This document shows, one piece after another, positions 10,386 to 22,240 of a DNA stretch of 64,000 nucleotides. The stretch lies in the NCBI GenBank assembly GCA_947359465.1, contig OX375874.1, positions 96,295,172-96,359,171 of the forward strand, given 5' to 3'. Position numbers and translations under genes: made by a program. Each line of letters starts with the position of its first letter. Position 1 is the first letter of the stretch. This DNA comes from Metellina segmentata (lineage: Eukaryota; Arthropoda; Arachnida; Araneae; Tetragnathidae). A model generated the notes under the pieces. It saw nothing but the letters and a program-made list of their open reading frames with translations, made no database searches and had not been told where the DNA came from.

Positions 10386-12140
10386 TTCGACTTAATGATA
10401 GACAGCAAATTAGGGAAGTTTTTTCTACTATATACTATATGTTCCAGAAATTTATTACCTAGTGTTAGCATGGGAGGAAATATTTTTGCGTAAACCCCAA
10501 GATTGGAAACAAATATTACAGCATGTTATTCTGAACATTTTGAATGCTATTAGAGTGATGCTTGTTTGTTTAGAGTTTGTTAGATTCAGGGTACAAAAAT
10601 AGGACACGATGCGTATAGAGTGATTATTGTTAATCGGATTTAAAATTATTCAAACAATCCAATTTAGTTCGGATAAATGAATTAAAAAGTAGTTGAATGG
10701 TTTCCGTTTGCTTAAAGTTTTTTTGTTCTCTGTTTGCATAACCGATTTATTCTAAAACAAACGGAGGAGATGCATCAAAGCAAATTTGGGTCAGAAAACA
10801 AATATTTATTTTTTTAATTCGCGATTGTTTATAAATTAATTATACTTTGGGTCACATTGTTTCCGCACATACCTATTAAAATACTTTACCTCATTCTAAA
10901 ACTACTACTTATAACACAAACTAGAAATAAAAAAACATGTTTAGAATACTTGAATTTTTCCAATTAAGCCAATCGTTAATGCTCAGATTTAAGGAAAAAT
11001 TATTATTTCGAGGTAGACACAAAGAAAGTGAAATATTCAGTTAATTTAGCACACCATAGAAGTATTCTAAAAGAATAGAATTTCCTTACAATTTATCAAA
11101 GTTGAAATCACGGCATGCTGCAATAATTCTGACAATGGGCTTATAGTTTAGCTCATAATTTAACATAATTATTTGAAACTATGTAAAATTAAGACTTATT
11201 AGTCTATTTTTGAAAACAAACATGTAAGATTTTTAAATGATCACATTCCTCGAAACGTTCCTTTTTAATTTAGCAATATAACTATTTGTGGCATTGTTGT
11301 ATGACATTCGTTAAAAAATATTTTATTTTACATTCAAAGAAAAAAGTCAAACTAAATTAAATTTAATCTCTCAAATAATGCATTTTTAATGTATTAATAA
11401 TAAAAACAGAATAATCCAATTAAGAGAGGAGGTAAATATTTAATAAACGCTTTTCTCATTGCTTCAAATTAGCTTACGACACACATTTTAATGTTTCATA
11501 CATGCGAGCATGACACATTTTCAATTGAGATATTTTTTAAATAATTATAAAAATGTTTCTTTTTAATGCATTTTTTGTTGCTTCAGGTAGTTATTTTAGA
11601 GGGTTTGAGCTCAAAATCTAATTATCAATCCTAATTAAACAAATTTACATCCAAGTTAGTCTCTTTTGTATGTAGCCTTCGTTGATAATCCAAACAAATT
11701 GGATCAAAGATAAATGGGACAAGTACTTCTCTGGATTATTAAATTTAGAAACGTTCTATTCTTTGAAGAATAAAGAGTTATATATTAAAATTTAAGGAAT
11801 CTTTGAAGTGTGCTTGGTAGTTATTACGTGATGGAAATAACTTTAGGTATACCACAGACAATGTTCGATATAGATATATTTAACAAAGGCATTGATTTAG
11901 AATGTACAATATAAAAATATTTACAATATAATTTTACTCTACAATATAAAAATATTTAAGTGTGATCCTGTTAAATTTAAAATAATTATTTTACTACTGG
12001 ATTTTGATGTATATATATTCTTTTTAATTAACCAATTTAATTTTAGATTAATTTAATGTGATAATGGTTTTAAGATTTCCTAACCTTTCTGAAATTTAAT
12101 GTTGAGCAAACCTCTCCTGGTCATTTCCTTTCTTCTCTAG
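10386..12140. other. AT-rich, nothing recognised
   Basis: Unique AT-rich DNA without domain-bearing frames, inverted ends or window-internal repeats. A pyrimidine tract at 12124-12138 ends in the AG used for the exon candidate that follows. Confidence 0.45.
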
Positions 12141-12228
12141 GACAGACCAGGGAGAATCTGCATGTTATTCCTATGTTCGTCTTGGACTTTCTGAAAATGC
12201 ATCAACTAAGATTGTTTATCTAGATCAA
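12141..12228 (+). CDS. Possible internal coding exon, unknown protein
   Basis: A pyrimidine-rich tract ending TTCTTCTCTAG precedes an 88-bp open segment. One base finishes a codon, then 29 codons read TDQGESACYSYVRLGLSENA and on through KIVYLD. It is followed by a weak donor, GTGGGATAAG. The composition looks more protein-like than neighbouring frames. No family is recognised and no partner exon was found, so a chance frame is quite possible. Confidence 0.25.
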
Positions 12229-14440
12229 GTGGGATAAGGAACAATAGGCTGGTTCTGTTTTCTGGTTCAAGGGTCATATTTGTTCAAGCTGCGTCCAAAC
12301 AGATAGTGTCAAGTAATGACAACAACAAATTGGATTCTCTTGAAACTTAAATTCATAAATATTCATACTACATCCTAAAAATCTCTTTTTTATTTTTGCT
12401 TATTTACGGACACTTTTCCAGAATGAATGAATCCATTTTTGAACTTATAAAAAGTAGAATGGCCATTTAACTAAAAAGTACATTTGAATCGTGATTTCTG
12501 AAAGACACATCTATTGTAAATTTAAAGTAAAGAAAGTGTAAACTCTCTCTCTCTCTCTTGGTGGGAGCTAGTCTGACAAAGAGAGATAAAAAACAAAATA
12601 TTTGGTCTAGTTGAAACTTAAATAAAAAAAATACACGTGTATTATCAAAATATCTTTTCGATTTATAATTATTCACCGGTACATTTTTCAAGAACGAAGT
12701 TATCCATTTATGAATTAAAAGAAAGAGAATGGCTTAATATGCCCATTTCAACTAAAATGTACACTTGAAAAGTGATTTCTTGGAGAGGTATCTATAATGT
12801 AAGTTGTTTTGTGAAGAAAGTGTGAAACTTGGAGTTCCTTTAAAAGAAAAATTAAATTGCAAAAATTATAAATCAAGATTATTTTTAAAGGAAATGCACT
12901 CATAAGTTTTTAGCAATTTGTTTCAAAATTAAAAAAAAAAACCTGCAACGTTAGAAAGGCTTTTACATTTATGCAAGAAGTTTTGTTTTCGTGATTTGTT
13001 AACAGAAACATTTTAGTTTTATCCAAACTTTTCTTTAAACCACCATAGCGCTCGCATGAACGGCGAATAGCAGCCAAATCTGTCACCCAGTCAATTTCTC
13101 TTGCGCTAACACTCGCTCCGTTCGTATCACGTCAAAATTCCACGTGAGAGAGGTTCCGAGTGCGTTGACAGAGGATGAAAGCTTGAGAGCGATCTCAACA
13201 TTTCGCTACAGACACAAAGAACTACAAAATATAAAGGAAATAGAAACAAAACCAAAAAAAAAAAAAACCTCTTCGACGTAAATCCAATTACATCGATAAT
13301 CTAATCGAATGTAAACGGCTCAGTTTGAGAAACCATAAAAAAGGCCTCTTCAGGCGAAAAACTTTTTCAACACTTTTATGAAGTCTTGTGACAAGGATTC
13401 TTGGCGACAATTTCTCTCATCGTCTTTGATGTTCTATAAAAGATCCGATGCACGAGGGGCTTTGATTTTTGGAGCAGCATAAGCGGTTTAAGACGTCTCG
13501 GAACAGTCAGGGAAGGAAAGGATGAGGCCAAATTTATCGCATAAAAAATGCACGAAACAAAACTAAGTTTCGGCCATTTTCTTTTGTGTCACCTTCTCCC
13601 TTCTTTATGAAAAGAAAGAAAAGAGAATGTCGTGTAAAAGGAAGAGTTCGTATTCTAGAGAGGTGTTTTCTTCAAAAAATGAGAATTTGTGTTGAACATG
13701 TTTTCGGATCAATAAATTGCATTTTGAGGCATAATGGCCATAAAAATTCAACCTTGTTGTGGATAAAATATGCCGGCAAAGTGCATGAGAACAGTTTTAA
13801 GGACAGAAAAAAAGAAATTTTATTACTTAACGTTTTCTTTTATTATTTCACTACGGCTTTAAACTTATTTTGGTAGTTTAAAACGCTTTTTATTTATTTG
13901 GATTCAGTCAAATATTGCTTTTATTCTTAAATCACCACAATGAAAGGATAGAGCTATTTAACGCTGAATAAAGAAAAAACAATCAATATTTCATTTTTAA
14001 TTATTATAAATTTCACAGAATACAAAAAACGTGACCCCTTATATAGTTTTACAGACGTTTTCTCTTCTCTTTCGTGTTTGGTCTTTTATTACTATGCGGT
14101 AATGACAATTGGTATTTATAATCTCGGCTTAAAAGTGAGACAAACTAAGCCAAAAAAAAGCGTTTTGAGAGAACGATAGAGAAAATAGAATTTTCAAGCT
14201 AAGCGCAAATTTGTAATTTTATCAGTTTAACTATTATTTATCACACTTAGTTTTGGGCACACATGCTGGATAATAATAGTTTGCTTGAGCATATTGATAG
14301 TTTGGCACGTTAAAGATTAAGAATAGTTTTCAGTGTATTATTTTAATTTTATTCTTTAGAAGTCAGTTGTAGCAACATTTAAAAATTTCATTTTTAGAAT
14401 TTCTGTTCTTGTCATTAGACTGTTTGTATTAAGAATTCTT
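12229..14440. other. No gene confirmed; small simple repeats
   Basis: The stretch holds a short CT microsatellite (about 12542-12559), a partial local duplication around 12360-12500 and 12630-12790 (ACGGACACTTTTCCAGAA-like and AAGTACA.TTTGAA words), and a GC-richer patch at 13040-13200. The frame at 13586-13876 has no domain. Confidence 0.4.
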
Positions 14441-14472
14441 CGATTAACGGTGGATCTTTATAGAATCTTTAC

Positions 14473-14640
14473 TAGCAGGCCAGAGCTCAACGTTTCCCTT
14501 GACAGTTGTCTTCCCGTCCATAAAATTCGTATGAAATTCGGACTGCACGAGGTATCGATCTGGTGTAAAATTTTCAGCATATTTCAAATCCTTTGAAATT
14601 TTCACTTTGTCTTTAACGATCGCGAAGATGGAAACTTGGA
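14473..14640 (-). CDS. Exon-like frame, perhaps macroglobulin-type
   Basis: On the minus strand a T-rich tract ending TTCTTTAG opens a 168-bp frame reading VSIFAIVKDKVKISKDLKY, then YAENFTPDRYLVQSEF, then GKTTVKGNVELWPA. A donor-like GTAAAG follows. The pattern of beta strands with G-K-x-x-V-K-G-x-V is loosely like the MG3 domain of alpha-2-macroglobulin/TEP/CD109 proteins. That is weak inference from memory. Minus-strand frames upstream (15834-15690, reading IIVSVIDSSGTCKYRTS, and 15290-15175, reading CCIGNYEIGAQFEDG) would fit MG2-like pieces in the right order. Decayed copies of the exon unit lie at 170-375 and 16075-16870. It could be a gene fragment or pseudogene. Confidence 0.3.
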
Positions 14641-14730
14641 CTAAAGAATAAAAAAGAAATAAAAAAACGTCAATCAAAAAGTTTTATTTGTTTTCTTGCG
14701 CTTCGCTGGAATCTTTGTGCTCAGGAAATG

Positions 14731-14744
14731 AAGGGGGGGGGGGG
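14731..14744. repeat. Poly-G run
   Basis: A short homopolymer of G inside the presumed intron upstream of the 14473-14640 frame. No function is inferred. Confidence 0.8.
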
Positions 14745-15689
14745 ATAAATTTTGAATCTGTGTGATCTCTTCAAATTGTTGCCATTCTAAGGAAAACCAA
14801 AAATAAATAAATCTCAATAAATTAATTTTAAAATGCTTTAGATTAAATTTTAAAATTCGGACTTTACACAAAAATCACATAAAATTAGGACTACCTATGT
14901 TCCAAATTTCATTACTGTAAGTGTTATAAATTCGTCTGGATATCGCACGCACGCAGACACTTCCTTTTAGAATAGGAGAAATTACAAATTTTGAAAGGAC
15001 GTATAGAAGCGCTCCGCATGAAATAATTATTTCACAGCTATTCAGAGATTATTTATTTTTCTTTATGTACAGTCACGGAAAAAGAAAACGATCTACCCCG
15101 ATACGATTTTAACAGCAGAGAAAATTCAAAAATGTCGTTTGACAGAAACTAAAGTCTTTTATAACGTCGTCTCATGTAAAATTCTCTCATAAATTTGCAA
15201 ATGGGGCCGTCTTCAAATTGAGCACCAATTTCATAATTTCCAATACAACAGTTCGAATCTATATCAAAATTTAACATCAGATATCAAATTCCAGGTCATT
15301 AGGTCTTACCGTTTCGAAATTATGAGTACAGAAAGATTGAAGCTCCTAATGGTAAATCAGTTTCTTACACTTTTATCAATATCCTCCTAAATAATATTTC
15401 TATAGCGTTGATATTTTGTACCATGTTACTGTTAAACGACCCAAATCACAAATTAATCTAATATTTTTTTTTTATTATTATTATTTTTTTTATTTAGTAT
15501 GTAATAATAGTAAATATGAAATTAATGTTGAAAATTTTTTGAATTGAAACCTTATTATATTTTGATGGAAATCTATTTAGAAAGACTTCTAGAATGGCCA
15601 TATAAAATTTCAGATCTTCTGATCATTATTTTTTGCGCTATATTCAATATTCCTCATTATTGCGATTTTAGGAGGCAACCAAAAGTTTA

Positions 15690-15834
15690 AAAGTCGTTTG
15701 ACAAACCTCCGATAATAATTCTCGGATCGTTTGCTCTTGCATCTACTATTAGAAAAGGAAGTTTTTGTTTGCTTGTCCGGTATTTGCAAGTTCCTGACGA
15801 ATCTATGACACTTACAATAATGGGACTTGGGAAC
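15690..15834 (-). pseudogene. Exon-like minus frame upstream of 14473-14640
   Basis: The frame reads SPIIVSVIDSSG and KLPFLIVDARANDPRIIIGG before a stop. It lies in the transcription order expected for a preceding exon of the 14473-14640 frame, but clear splice signals are lacking. The plus strand at 15838-15870 also matches a fragment of the exon unit in opposite orientation, showing local rearrangement. Confidence 0.2.
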
Positions 15835-16041
15835 ACAGGTAGTCCGAATTTTTTGCGATTTTTGTTCGATACCTGAATTTTAAAATTCAATCTAGAACAT
15901 TTTAAAACGAATTTAATGGAATTTAATTATTATTGTTTTCTTTATAATGGCAACAGCATACAAGTTCACAGGTTCTAAATTTTTTTTTTTTTCTCTTCCG
16001 TTTGATTTTGCGGAGGAACGATTTCCAGCCGAAGAACAAAA

Positions 16042-16069
16042 CAAATATATATATATATATATATATATA
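16042..16069. repeat. (AT)n microsatellite
   Basis: About 14 AT dinucleotides lie inside the duplicated exon-unit region. Confidence 0.9.
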
Positions 16070-16074
16070 AAAAG

Positions 16075-16870
16075 TTTTAACTGGAGTTAAATATTTCTTT
16101 TTTTTTTCTATCTCCTAGACCGTTAAAGATAGAGTAAAAATTTCAACGGATTTGAAAACTGTGGATAATTACACATTCTATCGTTATCTAAAAATATGAT
16201 TTTCTTTAAATAAATAATTTTTAAATTGTAACTTTTATATTTTTTCCAATACGAACGCTGTCGCAAGGAATGACCTTCGTTTGATTCGAGATTAGGAAAA
16301 TCACACAGTTTTCATTTCCTGCGCAAATTTTTACACCAGATCGATACCTTAAATGTGATTTCTTTAAATAAATCTTTTTTCAATTGTAACTTTTATATTT
16401 TCTCAGTACGAATTTGGCCGCATTTGACGAATATATTCATTACGCGCGAACACAGAAAGGACTATATGAGTTTTTCCATCTTCCGCGATTGTTAAAGATA
16501 GAGTAAAAATTTTAACGGATTTCAAATCTGCGGAAAATTTTTAATTTATTTATTGGGCATTTATTTATTACTTGTTTTTCTTGAATGGTAACAATCTGAA
16601 GAGATCGCAAATCCTAAATTTATTATTTTCTTTTCATTTCTTGAGCACAAACGATTTCAGCGAAACGAAACGAAACAAGTAAACAATTTTTGATTGGCGT
16701 TTACTTCTTTTTTATTTTTTAGACCAAGTTTCTATCTTCGCGATCGTTAAAGATAGAGTAAAAATTTCAACGGATTTGAAATTTCCATTAAAATTGTACA
16801 CCGGATCAATACCTCAGGTAGTCGGAATTTTATGCGAATTTTGTGGACACGTGCTGTCCTTCTAGTACTA
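16075..16870 (+). repeat. Cluster of decayed exon-like units
   Basis: Three or four copies of the unit also seen at 14473-14640 (reverse) and 170-375. Each has T-rich text ending in AG, then a frame like IVKDRVKIS.DLK, then TTGTAACTTTTATATTTT-like text. Copies sit near 16110-16260, 16320-16440, 16490-16560 and 16700-16870. All carry stops, frameshifts or deletions. The copy near 16735-16850 keeps VSIFAIVKDRVKIS. Intron text is duplicated together with the exon. Confidence 0.5.
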
Positions 16871-17661
16871 CATCAAATAACTTACTTTTACTATAAAGTA
16901 TTTTATATTAAGGTATCAGTTCACATTTTAAATAAATATTTAAAAAAAAAAGGATAGACGATTTAAAAATTTAACAACCTTATAAAGCTTTGATTGCGCA
17001 ATGTAAATTATTTATTACTCTTCTGTTATTAACTTTTTTTTATAAACTTAACTCTTTCATACTTCCTTATCACCATTACCTGCCTTTTAGTGCATAAAAA
17101 CACAAAACACGACACACTTTGGAATAGAAATCAAAATAAAACCTAAGTAGAATTTGGCCAGCGTCTAAAACTTCAGGGTATTTGGGACGTTGACGAACAA
17201 GGATCAGCTTTCAGCAGAATTTTAAAGTGAAAAAAAGCGTGATTTGCGAAAGGTGGGAAAAACCAGCACTTGAAAAAGAACATGCAATGAATTTATTTTT
17301 TCGCTTGTTTTGAAGTCTCTCTGACAAGTTCAAAATTCGTGAAGGAAATGCTTTGGTAGGAATACGTTAAAAAGTACCAAATCTCAGTTCAATGTTAGGT
17401 TATAACTTGAGTCATAAGCTATAACTATTTGTCCAAGGTAACGATATTTTTGAAGATGCTTTAGTAATAAGCAATGAAATTAGTAATTTATTCAAAAACA
17501 AAGTACTTTTCTTTAGTTAAATTTGAAATTATAACTGTTTTTTGAAGTCACACACATACAATAATTTATTATTTCTTAACTATTTTTATTTCTTATTAAA
17601 TTTTTATTTGAGACTATTTAGAGTAACGTGCAAAGCTTTAAAGAAAAAGCCGAACTTTCTT
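16871..17661. other. No feature recognised
   Basis: AT-rich unique sequence up to the SINE-2 copy. No open frame with a motif was seen. Confidence 0.45.
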
Positions 17662-17959
17662 CGCGGTAGTCCAGTTTGCACAGTCGCGGATTGACAACCG
17701 GAGGATTGCGAAATCGAAACTCGATCCAACCAAAGACCGTCGTGTACGTGGAGTGTGTACGTTAAATCTGTGATGGGCTCAAATGTCCTCACGTTGGCAT
17801 GGTATGGAAGTTTGAGTGCCAGATCAGGTGTTGCTCTCGTCAGCTGATCGTGGTTCAAAATAGTCCTTGGCTCTTTCCCTTCGGGATTGATTCCGGACTG
17901 TCTCCAATAGCTCGTTGTGTAGTTCCTATGCGACGTAAATTCAACTACCTATCTACCTT
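17662..17959 (+). mobile_element. SINE-2, near full length
   Basis: The head starts CGCGGTAGTCC and has the B-box-like GAAACTCGATCC and the junction word GACCGTCGTGTAC. The shared body follows (TCCTCACGTTGGCATGG, then GATTGATTCCGGAC), and a tail rich in CTACCTA ends it. This is the reference copy for SINE-2 here. Head and body look tRNA-derived and Pol III type. No coding capacity is expected. Confidence 0.75.
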
Positions 17960-18796
17960 ATTATATGTATAGTAAGTAACATTGATAATTAATAGCAAAT
18001 TACAATTCATAAGTGTAGATTTTGCTTAGATAAGCATTAATTAATGAACTATTTTCAGGTTATATATACTACATGAAAATTACTCCTTTTTTTAAATTAG
18101 AAGAATACGCAATTAAATTTTAACTGGTAATTAATTTTAAAACCTGTCATCGCACTTTTTAAAAACTATATATAGAAATTCACAGCAAAATGTTTTTTAT
18201 TTTCCGTCTCTACATTTTAAATTTATATATTAACTACTAAAATAAAGGAGTTTATATAGTTAGAATTATAGGCAATTATAGCCTCACAAACTCTTTTGGC
18301 ATTTCATTATACCTTTTCTACGTGGATGTTGTTCTTTGAACTAATATTATTCTTTCATGGAAATTCCCGGTATAAATTCTATTTTCTTCGTTTCCAAAGT
18401 TATATACTCAATTGTGCTTTCATTTTAACCAATTTATTCTACTATTCAATTATCTAAACTCAATTTACTATTTTTAACCGAAAATAAGTTTGAATTTTTT
18501 TTATCGATTGAATTATTTTTAAGGGGATCCTTGGAATTAACCTAATAATATTCTAATACTAACACGGCTTAGGATTATAATAATATGAATTACTCAATAA
18601 CGTGGATACTTTTACGGCATTAGTATTTGTATATTAAGTTAAAATTAAAAAGTCGTAAAAAGTTTATGAACAATCTAGGAGTATATATCTAAAACCCATG
18701 AATTTTACTGATTATTGTTCTAATTTTCTTCCGTTCAGACATCCATCCTACTCAATACATTCTCCATAACGTTAAACAAGAGAGTATTTATACATA
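17960..18796. other. AT-rich, nothing recognised
   Basis: No frame, inverted ends or similarity to other parts of the window were seen. Confidence 0.45.
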
Positions 18797-18962
18797 CCAA
18801 TGTAAGTCAAAAATTATCCGCACTTTCGCTAAATAACACATTTTTAGGTCAGTCACACTGCCTTCTGCGCATGCATGCTTAAGAGTTCATATGACTATGG
18901 TCTCTTTACCGAAGTTTGACCTTTAAAGGGTCATTTTTTTTTGCTTCTGCTGCAGTGTAAGC

Positions 18963-19228
18963 ATGGCCACTCCACCAGCAGGGTACACCAAGAAGGAATA
19001 AAAAACAGTGATCCGATTTCTAGGGTAGGAAGGTGTACCAGGAGCTGGAATTAATCGGATGCTTAAAACATAATACGAGGACAGTGCTCTACCACGTAGA
19101 AGTGTGTATGAGTGGATCTAGAAGCTTAAAAGAGGCTGGAGAAGCGTGATGAACGAAGAAGGATCAGAACGCGCGTCAACCTTCACCACTGACGAGAAGA
19201 TTCTGGAAGCTCTAGAAATGGTACTGGC
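18963..19228 (+). pseudogene. mariner transposase N-terminus
   Basis: From the ATG the frame reads MATPPAGYTKKE, then VIRFLG, EGVPGAGINRMLK, ALPRRSVYEWI and TTDEKILEALEMV. This is the helix-turn-helix (HTH_48) part of mariner transposases of the SETMAR type. Four in-frame stops (TAA, TAG, TAA, TAG) break it. The first three fit Gln or Trp codons changed by one transition, and the original codon of the fourth is less clear. The frame continues after the inserted MITE for about 20 codons. The catalytic domain is missing. Inactive. Confidence 0.7.
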
Positions 19229-19767
19229 TAGAGTGCCTATATAATAAGAGTGGTGACAAGGGACCAAATTTGGCCCAATGCGCATGCGCGGCAGCCATTC
19301 TTCTACCAGAATCGTCTCAAAGAAGGTTGCTGGGCGAATTAATATATCATTTCAAGAAGAAAAAAAAGCATATGATTGTTATAGTATGGATACATTCGGT
19401 ATAAATGAATCATATAAACCCTCAATCACATGCGTAATTGATGAGATGGATTACACAACGCGCTAACTTAGATTGCGGGAAACACCATGTTGTTCAAAAA
19501 ACACTATTTACTTAAAAAGTCTTCAACTTTATACTAACAACACACTAAAATAATAATAAATAAACATTCCAGAACACGAAATGGAACATGAATAAGCTAT
19601 ATTTTCTTTTTAATTTAATATATACACGTTTTACTCGAACACACAAAAAGTTCCCATGTTAAGTCTACGGGAGCTAGGAAAAGACCGCCTCGGGTGGTAG
19701 AAAAGGTATCTAAGCCAATCAGAAAGTGTTTCCCGTATGTCGCCACTCTTATTATATACGCACTCTA
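19229..19767. mobile_element. hAT-type MITE inserted in mariner
   Basis: A 539-bp element with inverted ends starting TAGAGTGC and then TATATAATAAGAGTGG. The flanking 8-bp sequences are GTACTGGC (19221-19228) and GAACTGGC (19768-19775), matching 7 of 8, which suits hAT. There is no transposase inside. The insertion splits the mariner transposase frame, so it is younger than that mariner. Confidence 0.7.
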
Positions 19768-20059
19768 GAACTGGCAAGTTACCATCGACAGTGTAGCGAG
19801 TTCTCTGGAGATTAGATGGACAAAGAAGTGAGAGAAGCTGTGCATAAATAGAAGGAAGACGACCCAAAACCTCGGAGGGAATAGGCAAGCTTGTGGACCA
19901 CTGGAGACTAAGTAGAAAAATGACGAACTTGTTCAATTCCTACATTTTGTGTAAATAGATCCGACAGAATGTCCCACCAACATTATTTTCAAGGTGAGAA
20001 AACAAGATGGGCAATAAATGAAGTGCCATTTCACACTCCCAATTCTCCCCAATACCAGA

Positions 20060-20370
20060 TCTCAAAATGAATCTGTACGAACCCTTTGTAAACCAGCTGC
20101 TACAACTACCCATGAACGTTCCCGGAGTACTTCAGTATGGGATACTCGACGTCGGACGCCTGTTTATGTGGTGAAGTAGATGATTCTCTTTTCTGACTGT
20201 GGGCTTACGACGCACCTCCGAGGAGGACTTGAATTCATTAGAGATCAAACCAGTGTCGTTAAATATCACCCAATGTGGTGTACCCGAGTGATAAAATGTG
20301 TGTTGCAAATAACTCCTAGCTCTCCTCCAAGGGTTTGGAGAATGGTTCAGGCATCAGAACCATGACAAGG
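20060..20370 (+). pseudogene. Non-LTR retrotransposon 3' end, degraded
   Basis: Text reading TSDACLCGEVDDS, then after a frameshift FSDCGLTTHLRGGLEFI and SVVKYHP, resembles the C-terminal zinc knuckle and following tail of arthropod LINE polyproteins. Stops and shifts are present and no reverse transcriptase core remains. Confidence 0.35.
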
Positions 20371-20439
20371 CCGAGTAGATTCACCTAAGTAAAATTTTAT
20401 AACTGTCACAGAAATAAGACGTAAATGCTTATGGGGTAG

Positions 20440-20575
20440 ATATCTTAATTAATGTCAAGCTGGAGTTATTAGCTACAGTCCTGGATCAATCCCAAAGGAA
20501 AAGATCTGAGGAAACAACGCCACGTAATTTTAAACCATGGTCAGATGACGAGGTCACATCTTCGTTCGTCTTCCA
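20440..20575 (-). mobile_element. SINE fragment
   Basis: Reverse SINE body and tail: TTAATTAATGTC, GATCAATCCC, then GGTCAGATGACGAGGT. The head is missing. Heavily diverged. Confidence 0.55.
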
Positions 20576-20859
20576 ACGGTGCTACCGCGACTCAAATGGC
20601 TATTGGGAAATATTGTAAGCTTTAGCCCGAGGCAGGCTGTAAATGGGGTGACTGTGATGGTCAAGCAATCGATACATCCCAACCAATCTATCGAGCCCCA
20701 AAAGTACCCTCGAGAGTCTATTGCGGATATACATCGTCATGTAAATACAATTGAATGGATAATCTTCATGATTTTTCCTAATACGCAACGCATGAAAAGA
20801 TCTTATTAAACCTCCTGGCGATTCTTTCGACAAGGTATCGTGTTATTAGCAAAACTTAT

Positions 20860-20985
20860 ATATTGATGGACAAGATATCTTGTCATTAAAAGAAAACTGA
20901 CCAGATCCTCATCTCGCCATTAAAAAATGCAAAACATCCCGCGATATCTTGATGATGAGATATGGTCATCATCGAAATCGGTCAT
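20860..20985. repeat. Palindromic GACAAGATATCTTGTC repeat
   Basis: A perfect 16-bp palindrome at 20869-20884 is followed by text similar to the 860-1060 repeat (CTGACC.GATC, then a GATATCTTGATGATGAGATAT palindrome-rich part). Confidence 0.5.
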
Positions 20986-20990
20986 TTTAT

Positions 20991-22240
20991 GATGGAAGAG
21001 GTATCTCGTCAAAACCATTTAGAGTTAAAAAATTATGCTTTCTTTCTAAACTAAATCGGATGATCGTGGTGGCCAAACAATGGGTCTACCCCGATCACTC
21101 TTGCGAGCACCTGGCGGACATACTTCCCAATGTAAATATAGTTTTATTTTATGTTCCCTATCACCCCCTTAAAGTTTGTTCGGGAAGTTTTCAAACACTG
21201 CAGAAGTAAGGAAAGCGTGTGTGTGTAGCAGTTGCTTTTCAGTTCCTGGGAGATAATATTCACTTGCTTCCCCCCCCCCCCTCCCCTCAGTTTGTTATGA
21301 ACCAACTTAGCATGTTGCTACATTGTTTGCCGAGTTGATGGACGAGATATCCCGTCAAAACCACTTAGAAAGTTAAAAATCATGCTTTCTTTCTAATCTT
21401 AAATTATAAATCGGATGATCGTTGTGGCCAAACAATGGTTCCATCCCGATCAATCTTGCTAGCCCCTTGCGGACATACATTACCCTACAATAATAATGGA
21501 CCGGACAGCAAGATGTGATGGTATAACGGAAAGCATACATGCATTGATAGGGGGATGGTCCCCCACGTGCTGCAATTACACTAGCAATCCTTCTGGGCAT
21601 ATTTTCAATAGGGTTTTGATGCACAGCTATGTGTATTTGTGTCCATTTCTGCAGCCAGAATGTCGCCAGCTCTGCTGTACATTTCGGACTTGGTTCCCTG
21701 TTCCGTAAGCGTCCCTCTAACTCGTCCCACAAATGTTCTATGGGTCTGGACTCTGATCAAGTCAGTGAAGACGTTTTACATCCATATCTTGATACCACTG
21801 CTTGACAGAGGCTGCAACATGACACGGAGCGTTGTTTTCCTGGAAGAAACATTCGTATATTCCATAAAATTGCCAGAGCGTAGGAAGAACCTGATTGTCC
21901 ATAACGTTCATGTAGGCGTCGGCGTTCAATTGAGCAGGAACTACATGCAAAGGTCCCTGGCTATACTATGAAAAACACCCCCAAACAAGTAGTCGGATTT
22001 TATGCAAATGCGCTTGCGAACGGTCCATTATTGTAGGGTAGTGCACATCCCAATGTAAATATAGTTTTATTTTATGCTCCCTATCACCCTTTTAAAGTTT
22101 GTTCAGGAAGTATTGAAACACCCTGCAGAAATAAGGAAAGCGTGTGTGTCTAGCAGTTGCTTTTCTGTTCCTGTGAGTTTGAGATTCGCTTGCTACACCC
22201 CGGATAGTTATGAGCCAACCCAGCATGTTGATCCATTTCA
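20991..22240 (+). repeat. Tandem duplication, second unit carrying a Tc1
   Basis: Unit 1 (20991-21334) and unit 2 (21337-22240) share, in order, a TCTCGTCAAAACC-type start, ATCATGCTTTCTTTCTAA-like text, GGCCAAACAATGG, CCCAATGTAAATATAG and AGGAAAGCGTGTGTG. Unit 2 contains the 21478-22043 element exactly where unit 1 has TA at 21121-21122. The period without the insert is about 345 bp. A poly-C run lies at about 21270-21283. Confidence 0.75.
21478..22043 (-). mobile_element. Half Tc1 element, copy A
   Basis: A 566-bp element with inverted ends starting CATTACCCTACAATAATGG. The frame on the minus strand covers only the C-terminal half of a Tc1 transposase: ADAYMNVMDNQVLPTLWQFY, then NAPCHVAASVKQWY. 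The second catalytic Asp is lost or changed (QENNAPCH). Several stops and a frameshift follow. Its size and missing half are the same as in copies B and C. Confidence 0.8.

Larger units (their letters stand above)
18797..19940 (+). mobile_element. mariner (SETMAR/HTH_48 type) relic, interrupted
   Basis: The left end carries GTAAGTCAAAAATTATCCGC, resembling mariner ends, with TA at 18795-18796. A transposase N-terminus starts at 18963. A hAT MITE (19229-19767) splits it, and the frame resumes at about 19776 with VTIDSVASSLEI-like text. Similarity fades by about 19940 and the right end was not found. Confidence 0.65.

Noticed and set aside
13435..13442. TATA box (TATAAAAG) as promoter for the frame at 13586-13876
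   Set aside because: The frame has no domain and unlikely composition. A TATA-like word is expected by chance in AT-rich DNA.
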